Assembly: GCF_013371465.1 (NCBI RefSeq)
Contig: NZ_JABWDU010000005.1
Location: forward strand, 186,001-250,000
Length of the DNA: 64,000 nucleotides
Reading direction: 5' to 3'
Source of the DNA: Ensifer oleiphilus
GTDB taxonomy: Bacteria > Pseudomonadota > Alphaproteobacteria > Rhizobiales > Rhizobiaceae
Position numbers and translations under genes: made by a program. The stretch's first letter is position 1. Every line of letters starts with the position of its first letter. Positions 10,218 through 19,417 of this stretch are shown piece by piece. The notes under the pieces were generated by a model. The model was not told the origin of the DNA. It worked only from the letters and a program-made list of their open reading frames with translations, and did no database searches.

Positions 10218-11087
10218 TCAGCCGTCCAACCGGTGGCGCAGGCGACCGGCCAGATCCTGAATGAACTGCCAGGCGACGCGGCCGGACCTTGCTCCCCGCG
10301 TCGTCGACCATTCCAGCGCATCGGCGTGCAAGACATCCTTCTCGACCGCAATGCCATAGTGGGCCGCATAGCCGTCGATCATCGCCAGGTAGTCGTCCTG
10401 GCTGCATTTGTGGAAACCGAGCCACAGGCCAAAACGATCCGAAAGCGACACTTTCTCCTCGACAGCCTCCGACGGGTTGATGGCGGTCGATTGTTCGTTT
10501 TCCATCATGTGTCGCGGCAGGAGATGGCGTCGGTTCGATGTTGCGTAGAGCAGCACGTTGGTGGGGCGCCCTTCGACACCGCCGTCGAGCACGGCTTTCA
10601 GCGACTTGTAGGACGTGTCGTCGTGGTCGAAGGAAAGATCGTCGCAGAAGACGATCACCGGCACCGGGGCCGTTTTCAGGATCTCCATCAATGCCGGCAG
10701 CGTGGCGATGTCCTCGCGATGAACTTCCACCAGCTTGACGGCAACGCCCGTATCGCGGGCGACCTGGGCATGCACGGATTTGACGAGCGAGGATTTTCCC
10801 ATGCCGCGCGCGCCCCAGAGGAGCACGTTGTTTGCCGGATAACCTTCGGCAAAGCGCAGTGTGTTGTCGACCAGGATGTCGCGCACATGGTCGACGCCGG
10901 TGATGAGCGACAATTCGATACGGTTCGGCCTCTTGACCGGCTGCAGATGATGGCTTGCCGGTGCCCAGACGAAGCATTCGGCCGCGTCCCAATCGTTGGC
11001 AGCAGCAGCGGGGCCGGCGATGCGCTCGATCGCCGCGGAAAGCTTCTGCATTTCCTTGATGAGCACGTCGATCTTTGTTTCACCCAT
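10218..11087 (-). CDS. AAA-type ATPase, DUF815 family
   Basis: This 289-residue P-loop protein has Walker A GARGMGKSSLVK near residue 95 and Walker B VIVFCDDLSFD near residue 150. It belongs to the DUF815 family found widely in alphaproteobacteria, whose role is not defined. The start at 11087 (MGETKID) has a GGAG RBS; the frame extends upstream to 11249 without a better signal. It is convergent with the NlpD-like gene, the stops being 6 bases apart. Confidence 0.88.
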   Translation of the reverse strand: MGETKIDVLIKEMQKLSAAIERIAGPAAAANDWDAAECFVWAPASHHLQPVKRPNRIELSLITGVDHVRDILVDNTLRFAEGYPANNVLLWGARGMGKSSLVKSVHAQVARDTGVAVKLVEVHREDIATLPALMEILKTAPVPVIVFCDDLSFDHDDTSYKSLKAVLDGGVEGRPTNVLLYATSNRRHLLPRHMMENEQSTAINPSEAVEEKVSLSDRFGLWLGFHKCSQDDYLAMIDGYAAHYGIAVEKDVLHADALEWSTTRGARSGRVAWQFIQDLAGRLRHRLDG

Positions 11088-11243
11088 CGGTCCATCTCCG
11101 CTTGCTGAATCAGTCACTTGGCTTCGGTTTAACCGGGTAGCACGCAGGTTTGCGCTGGAAAAGGCCGCACCGGGCCGGAGGGGGGGTTCTCCTCTTGCGG
11201 AATTTATGTCAGAGGCACTTGAACGGATACGGGTGCCGTCGCT

Positions 11244-11271
11244 TTGCATTGCGGCTGCGCGCCCTTATATT
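11244..11271 (+). promoter_or_regulatory. Sigma-70-type promoter for yajC-secDF
   Basis: TTGCAT (11244-11249) and TATATT (11266-11271) are separated by 16 bases, close to consensus. The predicted start near 11278 lies about 50 bases before yajC. Confidence 0.6.
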
Positions 11272-11326
11272 CCGGCCGATTTGGCGCGGAGGAACCGCCG
11301 CATATTTTGAACTCAAGGAGTGATCG

Positions 11327-11662
11327 ATGTTCATTACCGAAGCTTTTGCGCAGACAGCCGCCGCCCCAACGACCGGCGGTGCGGACATTCTCATGTCGAT
11401 TCTGCCTTTCCTGCTGATCTTTGTCGTCATGTATTTCCTCATCATTCGTCCGCAGCGCGCTCAGATGAAGCGCCGCGAAGAACTGCTGAAGAACATCCGT
11501 CGCGGTGATCAGGTCGTGACGGGCGGCGGCATCGTCGGCAAGGTAACGAAGGTTGTCGACGACAGCGAACTGGAAGTCGAAATCGCCGAAGGCGTCAAGA
11601 TCCGCGTCATTCGCGGCGGCGTATCGGAAGTTCGCGTCAAGGGCGAACCCGTAAAGGAATAA
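11327..11662 (+). CDS. yajC: YajC, Sec translocon accessory subunit
   Basis: YajC joins SecDF in the holo-translocon. The 111-residue protein has one membrane helix (about 18-42) ending in the conserved YFLIIRPQ signature. A cytoplasmic domain with GDQVVTGGGIVGKV follows. An AAGGAG RBS precedes the ATG, and secDF follows directly. Confidence 0.96.
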   Translation: MFITEAFAQTAAAPTTGGADILMSILPFLLIFVVMYFLIIRPQRAQMKRREELLKNIRRGDQVVTGGGIVGKVTKVVDDSELEVEIAEGVKIRVIRGGVSEVRVKGEPVKE

Positions 11663-11711
11663 TTGCAGTCCAGCCACATCCGGGAGCATCCGGGAACGGA
11701 GCGTTTGAGGC

Positions 11712-14282
11712 ATGTCCAATTTGAAGCCGTTGAAGAGCGCTCTTGTTTGGCTGGCAGTGCTTTTGGGCATCGCTTTTGCGATGCCGAACTTCCTGACGAA
11801 GGAACAGGCTGGTGTCCTGCCTTCGTGGCTCCCGCATCGCCAGGTGGCGTTGGGGCTCGATCTCCAGGGTGGCTCCCACTTCATGTTGCAGGCATCGCGC
11901 GAGGACATCCTCGCCGAGCGGCTTGAAGCGGCGACAAATGATGTCGGCAAAGCGCTACGCGATGCCGACATCGCCTATATCGGCCTGTCGGGCGAGGGGC
12001 AGTCGATCTCGCTGCGGGTCCGTGATCGGGCCAAATTGCCGGCCGCGCGTGCCGCACTTGCTCCGCTCATGGTTCCGGTGGAAACCGGTGGACTGGTCAA
12101 CGACGAAGTCACAGAACTTGCTTTCGACAGCGCCGAGGAAGACGATTTGATCCGCCTTCGCCTGAGCGACGAAGGCATCGACTACCGCATGTCGCAGGCG
12201 TTGGGACAGACGATGGATGTCGTTCGACGTCGGATCGCCGAAGTTGGCGTGGCAGAACCTCTGCTTCAGCGCCGAGGCGATGACCGGTTGATCGTTCAGG
12301 TGCCGGGTCTGGCGGATCCACAGCGCCTAAAGGATCTGCTCAGCCAGCGCGCCCGCATTTCCTTTCAGATGTTGAACGTGACCGTGCCCGTGCAGCAGGC
12401 CGTCGATGCGCAGCCGCCGGCCGGCCACGAAGTTCTGTATTCCTTCGACGATCCGCCGATCCCCTATCTCATCGAGAAAGCCCCGCTGCTGTCGGGTGAA
12501 GATTTCACCGGCGCGGAACCGCAGATCGACGCGACAAGCGCCGAGGCATCGGTTGCCATCAAGCTGACACCCGCGGCCACCGGTCGTGTCGCCGCCCTTC
12601 AGGCAAAGGGCGCCGACCAGAAGGTTGCGATCGTTCTCGACGATCAGGTCGTCGCGACACCAACGATTGGCAACGCCGTCAAGGGCGATACCGCAATCAT
12701 TGCCGCCGATCTGCCGGAGGAAGGCGCCGGCGATCTCGCAGCGCTCGTGAGGACCGGACCGCTGCCGGCGACCTTGACGGTCGTTGAAGAGAGGACTGTC
12801 GGTCCAGGCGTCGGCGATGATGCGATCGGCGACGGTCTTAAGGCCGGCTTCGTCGCCGCCGTTGCCGTCGCTGCATCGATGGTCTTTTTCTACGGTGTCT
12901 TCGGCATCTTCGCCGTTGCTGCCCTGGCGGTGAACCTCATCCTGATCATCGCAGTCCTTTCAATAACCGGCGCCACGCTGACATTGCCGGGCATAGCCGC
13001 AATCATTTTGACCATTGGCGTTGCCGTCGACTCCAACGTGTTGATCTACGAGCGGATTCGCGAAGAGGCGCGGGGTGGACAGCCTCTGGTCCAATCGGTC
13101 AACAAGGGCTTTGCGCGTGCCTTCAGCAGCCTTTTCGATGCCAATTTGACGATGCTGATCGCAGGGGCGATCCTCTTCTACCTCGGGTCTGGTCCAGTGC
13201 GCGGCTTTGCTGTCACGCTGGCGATCGGTAGCTTCACGACGCTGTTTACCGCCTACACGGTCACACGCCGGATCGCCAAGGCGTGGCTGCGCGGCTGGAA
13301 GGCGCAGCATCTGCCGAAGGGTATCCGCACCGGACGCTTCAGCGATCTCGACATCCGCTTCATGGCGATCCGCAACCCTGTCTTCATCGTCATGGCGGCG
13401 CTGTCGGTTGCTTCCGTCCTGCTTCTTGGCACTCTCGGTCTCAACCTGGGTGTCGACTTCAAGGGCGGCTCGATCATCGAGCTCGAAAGCAAGGGCGGAA
13501 ACGTCGATATAGCCGACCTGCGCGTGCGGCTTGACGAGTTGAACCTGGGCGAAGTGCAGGTGCAGCATCTGGGGTCGGGCAACGGCGTCCTGGTGCGCGT
13601 GCCGTCGCAGGAAGCCGGCGACAACGCCGAGCAGACGGCGATCGGCGTCATTCGGGCGGAACTCAGTGACGAGTATGCCTTCAAACGCGTCGAGGTTGTC
13701 GGACCGGTGGTGTCGGGCGAACTGACCCGTGCGGGAACGATCGGTCTTGCCGTCTCCTTCGCCGCGATCTTGCTCTATGTCTGGCTGCGTTTCGAGTGGC
13801 GCTTCGCGCTCGGCGCGATTGTCGCGACCCTGCACGATGTACTGCTGACGATCGGTTTCCTTGTGGTGACCGGCATCGAGTTCAATCTCGGCAGCATCGC
13901 CGCCGTCCTGACCATCATCGGCTATTCCCTGAACGATACCGTCGTCATCTATGACCGCATCCGCGAGAACCTCGGCCGCTACAGGAAGATGCCGCTCTCG
14001 GTGCTGATCGACGCTTCGATCAACCAGACACTGTCCCGCACGATCCTGACGGCGCTGACGACGCTGCTGGCGCTGACGGCGCTCTACCTCTTCGGTGGTG
14101 GTCTTATCCGCTCTTTCAGCGTCACCCTCTTGTTTGGCGTGATCGTCGGCACGATCTCTTCGATCTATATCGCTGGTCCGATCCTCATTCTCTTCCGAAA
14201 GCGGACGGACCATTTCCAGGGCGGGGAGAACGCCCCCGGCCCAGGCGCCGGGGCGGCGCAAACGGCAAAGGGTTCAGTCTGA
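11712..14282 (+). CDS. secDF: SecDF, fused protein-export membrane proteins SecD and SecF
   Basis: SecDF uses the proton-motive force to pull proteins through the Sec channel. The 856-residue chain combines SecD, with LGLDLQGGSHFML near residue 45 and a six-helix membrane domain (about 375-540), and SecF, with GVDFKGGS near 580 and a second six-helix domain. The conserved transmembrane sequences GVAVDSNVLIYERIREE and YSLNDTVVIYDRIREN are present. Single-chain SecDF is common in Rhizobiales and Bacillus. Confidence 0.97.
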   Translation: MSNLKPLKSALVWLAVLLGIAFAMPNFLTKEQAGVLPSWLPHRQVALGLDLQGGSHFMLQASREDILAERLEAATNDVGKALRDADIAYIGLSGEGQSISLRVRDRAKLPAARAALAPLMVPVETGGLVNDEVTELAFDSAEEDDLIRLRLSDEGIDYRMSQALGQTMDVVRRRIAEVGVAEPLLQRRGDDRLIVQVPGLADPQRLKDLLSQRARISFQMLNVTVPVQQAVDAQPPAGHEVLYSFDDPPIPYLIEKAPLLSGEDFTGAEPQIDATSAEASVAIKLTPAATGRVAALQAKGADQKVAIVLDDQVVATPTIGNAVKGDTAIIAADLPEEGAGDLAALVRTGPLPATLTVVEERTVGPGVGDDAIGDGLKAGFVAAVAVAASMVFFYGVFGIFAVAALAVNLILIIAVLSITGATLTLPGIAAIILTIGVAVDSNVLIYERIREEARGGQPLVQSVNKGFARAFSSLFDANLTMLIAGAILFYLGSGPVRGFAVTLAIGSFTTLFTAYTVTRRIAKAWLRGWKAQHLPKGIRTGRFSDLDIRFMAIRNPVFIVMAALSVASVLLLGTLGLNLGVDFKGGSIIELESKGGNVDIADLRVRLDELNLGEVQVQHLGSGNGVLVRVPSQEAGDNAEQTAIGVIRAELSDEYAFKRVEVVGPVVSGELTRAGTIGLAVSFAAILLYVWLRFEWRFALGAIVATLHDVLLTIGFLVVTGIEFNLGSIAAVLTIIGYSLNDTVVIYDRIRENLGRYRKMPLSVLIDASINQTLSRTILTALTTLLALTALYLFGGGLIRSFSVTLLFGVIVGTISSIYIAGPILILFRKRTDHFQGGENAPGPGAGAAQTAKGSV

Positions 14283-14283
14283 A

Positions 14284-14670
14284 ATGCCAAGGGGTATCGA
14301 GATCCGCGAAGCGCATTTTCCGGGGCGCGCCCCGATCGATGCCTATGGCAATGGCGGTTTCCGCTTTGCCGACATGTCGCACCGCGGTTCCGTGCTGATG
14401 CTGCCTTCGGGCGTCTATGCATGGGATGTTGCAGAGGGCGATCCGCTGGCGGTTGAAAAGTTCCAGCGCGTCCTGGACGAGGCGCGCGATATCGAAGTGC
14501 TGCTCGTCGGCACCGGCCGTGACATCCGCCCACTGCCGGGCGAGTTGAAGATCGCCCTGCGTGCGCTGAACATCTCGTCCGATCCGATGAGCACAGGGGC
14601 TGCCGTTAGAACCTACAATGTGATGCTGGCCGAAGCGCGCGCGGTTGCCGTCGCGCTGATTGCCGTCTGA
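14284..14670 (+). CDS. Mth938-like domain protein (NDUFAF3 homologue)
   Basis: The 128-residue protein belongs to the DUF498/Mth938 fold family. The mitochondrial member NDUFAF3 assembles complex I. The core LLVGTGRDIRPLP and the MSTGAAVRTYNVMLAEAR segment near the C-terminus are diagnostic. It starts one base after the secDF stop. The alphaproteobacterial sec-gene context of this family is well known. Confidence 0.85.
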   Translation: MPRGIEIREAHFPGRAPIDAYGNGGFRFADMSHRGSVLMLPSGVYAWDVAEGDPLAVEKFQRVLDEARDIEVLLVGTGRDIRPLPGELKIALRALNISSDPMSTGAAVRTYNVMLAEARAVAVALIAV

Positions 14671-14691
14671 TCGCGGCCAGGGAAGACTTGC

Positions 14692-15534
14692 GTGCAAGAA
14701 ATCGATACCCAGATCCTGAGCGACCTCAGGGACAATGACCGTGACCGCTACCTTGCCTGCCTGCTGGCGCCTGCAGCCAGTCAGTCGTCGCTTGCTGCCC
14801 TCTACGCGTTCAACGCCGAACTTGCCCGTATCCGTGAGCTGGTCCATGAGCCGATCCCGGGCGAGATTCGCATGCAATGGTGGCGGGAGTTGCTGGAAAA
14901 CGAAGATGCAACAGGTGAGGGGCACCCGCTCGCGCGTGCGCTGCTCGACTGCATTCGTAAGCACCGACTTCCCATCACGGTGTTTCAGAACATGATCGAC
15001 GCCCGGATCTTCGATCTCTACGATGATCCGATGGAAGACCGGGCGGCATTCGAAGGTTACGCCGGTGAGACTGCATCGGCGCTGATCCAGCTGTCCTGCC
15101 TTGTTCTTGATCCGCAAAATGCAGCGAAGTCCGCCGAGGCGGCCGGCCACGCCGGCGTCGCGCAGGCGGTGGCGGGTGTGCTGCTGCTGCTGCCGCAGCA
15201 TTGCCGCCGAGGGCAGGTCTACCTACCGGCCGAGCTTCTGCGGGCAACCGGCCTCGACAGGGAAACGCTGCTCGTCGGGGAGGATCAAGAGGCGATCGGA
15301 AGGGCGGTCAGGGCGTTTGCGGGCTACGGTCGGGACCACCTAACCAAGGCGCGTGCCCGGCTCGATACGATCGCGCCCGGCAATTTCGCCGGCTTTGTTC
15401 CCCTGGCACTCGCCGAGCCGATCTTCGACCGTGCCGAGACCGTCGGCGCGGGGGTGTTGCGCGATCCGATCAGGCCGGCGCAGTGGCGTCGGCAATGGTG
15501 GATGTGGTGGGCGAGCAGGCGTAGGCGGTTCTAA
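14692..15534 (+). CDS. Phytoene/squalene synthase-like protein (NDUFAF6-like)
   Basis: The 280-residue helical protein matches the phytoene/squalene synthase fold (LAALYAFNAELARIRELV; MQWWRELL). The two Asp-rich motifs that bind prenyl diphosphates in true synthases are not visible, so a catalytic role is doubtful. The mitochondrial homologue NDUFAF6 also lacks carotenoid function and assembles complex I. The start is the GTG at 14692. Confidence 0.8.
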   Translation: MQEIDTQILSDLRDNDRDRYLACLLAPAASQSSLAALYAFNAELARIRELVHEPIPGEIRMQWWRELLENEDATGEGHPLARALLDCIRKHRLPITVFQNMIDARIFDLYDDPMEDRAAFEGYAGETASALIQLSCLVLDPQNAAKSAEAAGHAGVAQAVAGVLLLLPQHCRRGQVYLPAELLRATGLDRETLLVGEDQEAIGRAVRAFAGYGRDHLTKARARLDTIAPGNFAGFVPLALAEPIFDRAETVGAGVLRDPIRPAQWRRQWWMWWASRRRRF

Positions 15535-15644
15535 GTGGCCCGAGCGGGCATCAGAGGGCGCAGCATATGGTCAAATTGGCACAAGGCTCGCACCGTATAG
15601 AGGCAGTTTATCGGCTTCTTGCCCACTGAAGGGGTGCCCGTCTG

Positions 15645-16112
15645 ATGCTCTGGCTGCTTTTGATCATCGTCGTCATTCTTGCCGGCTCGTTCTACATGTG
15701 GATGAACGCGCGGGCGGAACGGGATTGGAATGACCCGGATGCCGGCTCGGCGATGGTCGAGTTCGGGCGGGCCTTTCCGGACGAGGCGATTCGTGCCCTT
15801 CATTCGACCGCGGACCGCAAGGCGATCTTCCTGCGACTGCATGACGGCAAGGCCGGTTTCATCCAATCACATGGAACGCATTATGTTTGCCACGTCATTC
15901 AGCCGGGCAAGGTCCGGGTCAACAGTTCCGAAAGCGGCCATGGGTTGATCGTTCATTTCCCCGATTTCGCCTATCTCGACAATGCGTTCGAATTTCATAA
16001 CGCCGGTGAGGCGGCTGAAGTCTCGCTGTGGCTGCTTGGCAGCTTCAGCCCGAAATCGGAATTCGCCGTCGATGAGGCGGACGTCCCATCGCCAGCGAAA
16101 GCGGGCGAATAA
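15645..16112 (+). CDS. Hypothetical membrane-anchored protein
   Basis: The first 20 residues form a membrane helix followed by a positively charged stop-transfer region. The remaining 135 residues look like a compact, beta-rich soluble domain that I cannot assign. It is anchored to the inner membrane with the soluble part on either side. Confidence 0.65.
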   Translation: MLWLLLIIVVILAGSFYMWMNARAERDWNDPDAGSAMVEFGRAFPDEAIRALHSTADRKAIFLRLHDGKAGFIQSHGTHYVCHVIQPGKVRVNSSESGHGLIVHFPDFAYLDNAFEFHNAGEAAEVSLWLLGSFSPKSEFAVDEADVPSPAKAGE

Positions 16113-16228
16113 TGAACACCTGGCGGCAGCCATCGCTGCCGACGGTCCTGATCAGTGAAAGCCTGCGAAAGTAAGAGGCCCGCAAACCGGCGTTGATCCG
16201 GATTGCAGGCCAATTGCCTGGTGGCCGA

Positions 16229-17641
16229 TTACCTGTTCAACCAGGCGGCACAGTCGCTCAATGCGCGCGCAGCAGTCGCCTGCTTCTTTGCCGCAGCCTT
16301 TTCCTTGCCGCGGAAACGCTTTACGCCTTCGGGCTTGGTGATGGCGCCGGGATCCAGCGGTGGGAACAGCCCGAAATTGACATTCATCGGCTGGAACGAG
16401 CGTTTGCCGGGTTCGTCGTCGGAAACGATGTGGCCGCCAGTGATATGGTTGAGCAGTGCGCCGAAGGCGGTCGTTGCCGGTGGCGCGGCCAAAGCTTCAC
16501 CCTTGCGTTCCGCTGCAGCGAACCGACCGGCCAGCAGGCCGATGCTCGCACTTTCGACATAGCCTTCGCAGCCGGTGATCTGGCCGGCAAAGCGCAGACC
16601 GGGTCGCGACTTGAGCGTCAGTGTTCCGTCGAGCAATGTGGGCGAGTTGATATAGGTGTTGCGGTGCAGGCCGCCGAGGCGGGCGAATTCGGCGCTCTCG
16701 AGGCCCGGGATCATGCGGAAGACCTCCGCCTGCGCGGCGTACTTCAATTTGGTCTGAAAGCCGACCATGTTGTAGAGCGTGCCAAGCGCATTGTCCTGGC
16801 GCAGCTGGACGACGGCATAGGCCTTGACCGTCGGGTTGTGGGCGTTGGTGAGGCCCATCGGCTTCATCGGCCCGTAGCGCAGCGTCTCGCGCCCGCGCTC
16901 CGCCATCACCTCGATCGGCAGGCAGCCGTCGAAATAGGGCGTGCCTTCCCATTCCTTGAAGCCGGTCTTATCGCCGGCTACGAGCGCGTCGATGAAGGCG
17001 TTGTACTGCTCCTCGTTCATCGGGCAGTTGATATAGTCCTTGCCGGTGCCACCGGGACCCACCTTGTCGTAGCGCGATTGATACCAGCAGATGTCCATGT
17101 CGATCGTCTCGGTGTAGACGATTGGTGCGATGGCGTCGAAGAAGGCGAGCGCATCGGCGCCGGTTTCATGGCGGATCGATTCGGCAAGGTCAGGGGCAGT
17201 CAGCGGGCCGGTTGCGACGACTGCAAGGTCCCATTCTTTCGGCGGCAAGCCACGGATTTCTTCGCGCACCACGGTGATGAGCGGGTGTGCGGCAATTGCC
17301 GTGGTGACGGCATCGGAGAAGCCGTCGCGGTCAACGGCAAGCGCGCCGCCCGCCGGCACCTGGTTGGCATCGGCCGCCTTCATGATCAGCGAGCCGGCAA
17401 GACGCATTTCAGCATGCAGTACGCCGACTGCGTTGCTGGTCGCGTCGTCGGAGCGGAACGAATTCGAACAGACGAGTTCGGCAAGGCCGTCCGTCTTGTG
17501 CGCGTCGGTGCCGCGCACGCCGCGCATCTCGTGCAGCACGACCGGGACGCCAGCCTCGGCGATCTGCCAGGCGGCTTCAGACCCGGCAAGGCCGCCGCCG
17601 ATGACATGGATGGGAGAATGGGAAGAGGTGTCTTTGCTCAT
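16229..17641 (-). CDS. trmFO: TrmFO, folate/FAD-dependent tRNA m5U54 methyltransferase
   Basis: TrmFO methylates U54 in the T loop using methylenetetrahydrofolate and FADH2. The ATG at 17641 gives a 470-residue protein. The FAD-binding [15 protein letters not shown] near residue 12 and the CSNSFRSDD segment near 57 are present. The frame is open to 17677, but the shorter start places the Rossmann motif at the usual distance. Confidence 0.95.
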   Translation of the reverse strand: MSKDTSSHSPIHVIGGGLAGSEAAWQIAEAGVPVVLHEMRGVRGTDAHKTDGLAELVCSNSFRSDDATSNAVGVLHAEMRLAGSLIMKAADANQVPAGGALAVDRDGFSDAVTTAIAAHPLITVVREEIRGLPPKEWDLAVVATGPLTAPDLAESIRHETGADALAFFDAIAPIVYTETIDMDICWYQSRYDKVGPGGTGKDYINCPMNEEQYNAFIDALVAGDKTGFKEWEGTPYFDGCLPIEVMAERGRETLRYGPMKPMGLTNAHNPTVKAYAVVQLRQDNALGTLYNMVGFQTKLKYAAQAEVFRMIPGLESAEFARLGGLHRNTYINSPTLLDGTLTLKSRPGLRFAGQITGCEGYVESASIGLLAGRFAAAERKGEALAAPPATTAFGALLNHITGGHIVSDDEPGKRSFQPMNVNFGLFPPLDPGAITKPEGVKRFRGKEKAAAKKQATAARALSDCAAWLNR

Positions 17642-17704
17642 GGCCGGTTTCCTACCATGCTCGCCCCGTCGTTCCAACCGTCGTTGCTACCGCCACAAAC
17701 GAAA

Positions 17705-17724
17705 ACGGCGCCCGAAGGCGCCGT
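17705..17724 (-). terminator. Intrinsic terminator after the first DUF1127 gene
   Basis: An 8-bp perfect stem ACGGCGCC/GGCGCCGT with a four-base loop is followed, on the minus strand, by TTTTCGTTT. It ends the transcript of the gene at 17751-17894. Confidence 0.75.
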
Positions 17725-17750
17725 CTTGGAAGTCTGGTCGCTCGATCCGA

Positions 17751-17894
17751 TTAACGGAAAGAGCGCGAAGCAATGTTGCGGATATCGTAGCGGGTGATGC
17801 CGATATCATTGAGAGCGTGGTTCGACAGGTTGCCGAGCTCGCTGACGGTGCGGCGGTAGTTGATCCAGCTTTTTGCGATACGAATCGGGTTCAT
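17751..17894 (-). CDS. DUF1127 small protein (47 residues)
   Basis: The protein begins MNPIRIAKSWINYRRTVSEL and has the DUF1127 pattern of basic Trp/Tyr-rich helix, LxxLSxxxLxDIGI and R-x-DI. In alphaproteobacteria DUF1127 proteins are often stress-induced, and some (CcaF1 in Rhodobacter) bind RNA. The gene is below usual gene-finder length but has a stop, an intrinsic terminator and a near-identical-length paralogue 443 bases upstream. Confidence 0.85.
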   Translation of the reverse strand: MNPIRIAKSWINYRRTVSELGNLSNHALNDIGITRYDIRNIASRSFR

Positions 17895-18267
17895 GACTTT
17901 TTCCTCGAAGAGCGGTTTGTCGCGACAGCCATCTGTCTGCGTCGTTGAGGTTCTTATACGCTTGTCTAATTAGAAGGTGGAGTGCAAAGAAAATGCATCT
18001 GCTATGCATTTGTGCAGTGCATCGCCACATTGCTGGGCAGGAATTGGGGCCGCTCGAAAATACGCCACTGCTTAACGATTGATTAAAAAGTGGAGGGTGT
18101 CTCGTTAAAAATCTGGAATCGTGTGATTTTTGGACTGATATCAGGGTACGTCGCCGGCACTTTTTTCGGCAAACCGCGACAAGATTGCTGGTCCAGAGCA
18201 GCTCCTGGTCTATGTTTAACCTTCGCAGTTGCGAAGAGAACTCGTTAAGCAATTCGCCAACGAAAAA
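17895..18267 (-). other. AT-rich intergenic region between the DUF1127 genes
   Basis: This stretch is richer in A/T than its surroundings and has no convincing reading frame. It probably holds the promoter of the left DUF1127 gene, but I could not pick a confident -35/-10 pair. Confidence 0.45.
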
Positions 18268-18293
18268 CGCCCCCCGGAGTGAACCGGAGGGCG
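18268..18293 (-). terminator. Intrinsic terminator after the second DUF1127 gene
   Basis: A 10-bp stem (CGCCCTCCGG with CCGGGGGGCG on the minus strand, one G-U pair) with a six-base loop is followed by TTTTTCG. It lies 44 bases past the stop of the 18337-18480 gene. Confidence 0.8.
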
Positions 18294-18336
18294 TTGGTAA
18301 TGTCCGGCGCGCTGCGCGAAGCAGCGCTCCTGGAGA

Positions 18337-18480
18337 TTACTTGATGGCCTGGCGTGCAACGTATGCGATATCGCCGCGGCCGATGCCGAGGTCGCTCAGT
18401 TCACGGTCGCTCATGCGGCCGAGTTCGTTGCAGGTCTGACGATACTTGCGCCAATTGTTGAAAGAGCGTGCGAGGTTCAT
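18337..18480 (-). CDS. DUF1127 small protein, paralogue (47 residues)
   Basis: It begins MNLARSFNNWRKYRQTCNEL and ends in a short basic tail. The central LxRMSDRELSDLGIGRGDI matches DUF1127. An AGAAAGGA RBS precedes the ATG. A TATATT element about 70 bases upstream could be a -10 box. It lies downstream of the two anti-SD small RNAs on the same strand, an arrangement that recalls DUF1127-sRNA loci in other alphaproteobacteria. Confidence 0.87.
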   Translation of the reverse strand: MNLARSFNNWRKYRQTCNELGRMSDRELSDLGIGRGDIAYVARQAIK

Positions 18481-18705
18481 GATCCTATCCTTTCTAGGGT
18501 CGTTTGCCAGCGCTTATCTCTCGGCTGGCCGTCATCTGATGACCCGGAATATAATCGTTTTGAGCAGAAGTTACAGAGATAATGCTGCATCGCACCCATG
18601 CAGCACTTGCAAGCCTCGTTTCGGCCGATGCGCCGGCGTCGTGCTTCGATGGCAGCTCAGGATGCCATGCGTATGGCTGGAAACGGAGAGATGAGATGCT
18701 GGCTG

Positions 18706-18840
18706 AATCAAACAACGCCCGCTGGGGGAGGAGATCCAGCGAGCGTCGTTTTGTTCTGATCGGCAACTGGGAGGAGGAGTGCTGCCGATCCAAATCGAGG
18801 GGCGCTGGGAGGAGGAGTGCGCCGCCCCGATCGATGAGTT
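18706..18840 (-). ncRNA. Anti-SD small RNA, alpha-r14/cuckoo (NfeR1-like), copy 1
   Basis: Read leftwards, the sequence folds into three hairpins. The first two have the loop ACTCCTCCTCCCA. The third, with loop TCTCCTCCC, is closed by CGCTGG/CCAGCG and followed by a T-rich run at 18705-18714, so it doubles as a terminator. CU-rich loops of this type complement Shine-Dalgarno sequences. The three-hairpin form and size match the Sinorhizobium alpha-r14 RNAs (Smr14C/NfeR1) and the cuckoo RNA family. The 5' end is approximate. Confidence 0.85.
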
Positions 18841-18989
18841 GAAGATAGTTTAGTCTGCTGAAATTGTGTAGATCAAATGCCTCATGGCACCTATGCGCAG
18901 AATGCATATCTCTAGGCGGAATCGGCAAGGAAGTGCGTAAGCATTGTGCAAATGCCTCTGTTGACGCGACAAACCGATAAGGGGAGGCT

Positions 18990-19119
18990 GAAACGAATAA
19001 CGCCCGCTGGGGGAGGAGGTCCAGCGAGCGTCATTGAAAGTGATTGGCAACTGGGAGGAGGAGTGTTGCCAATCGTATCGGAGGGGCGCTGGGAGGAGGA
19101 GTGCGCCGCTCCGAATTCC
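18990..19119 (-). ncRNA. Anti-SD small RNA, alpha-r14/cuckoo (NfeR1-like), copy 2
   Basis: This is a second copy, about 150 bases upstream of copy 1 on the same strand. The middle hairpin is perfect over 10 bp (GATTGGCAAC/GTTGCCAATC) around the loop ACTCCTCCTCCCA. Base differences from copy 1 in the stems are compensatory, which supports structural conservation. The last hairpin ends in TTATTCGTTT. The two copies have different upstream regions and so may answer to different signals. Confidence 0.85.
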
Positions 19120-19417
19120 ATCGAACTTTCGTTCGGGTCTTTCCCGGTTTCCCAGGGGTGGCTGACCATCGCCGCTGGCGTCCGTTTGGCTGTTTGCCTT
19201 CGTTCGCCTCTGATGATTTGAATATAGGGTCTTTAAATCGATTTGTGCAGTGCAATATCCGCATGGAAGATATGCGCATCGTGCAAGCCATTGGATCTGG
19301 GCGGACTGAGTGTCGATCCCATCGATGGACTGGTTGTGTTTTTTCGCCATTGCGTGATTAGTTGAGCGCGATGATTTCTTGTCTTCAAGGGCAGGCGGTC
19401 GAAGGAAGTGGGGCAGC

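Noticed and set aside
9724-10992. 422-codon leftward frame across the NlpD-like gene and the ATPase gene
   Set aside because: It crosses two real genes in other frames and has no recognisable motif.
12960-14261. 433-codon leftward frame opposite secDF
   Set aside because: Charged, low-complexity antisense product with no RBS; SecDF motifs on the other strand are definite.
14692-15534. Carotenoid or hopanoid biosynthesis gene
   Set aside because: Asp-rich substrate-binding motifs are not visible and neighbours are sec and assembly-factor genes, not terpenoid genes.
16193-17797. 534-codon rightward frame opposite trmFO
   Set aside because: Antisense shadow; TrmFO signatures and start context lie on the minus strand.
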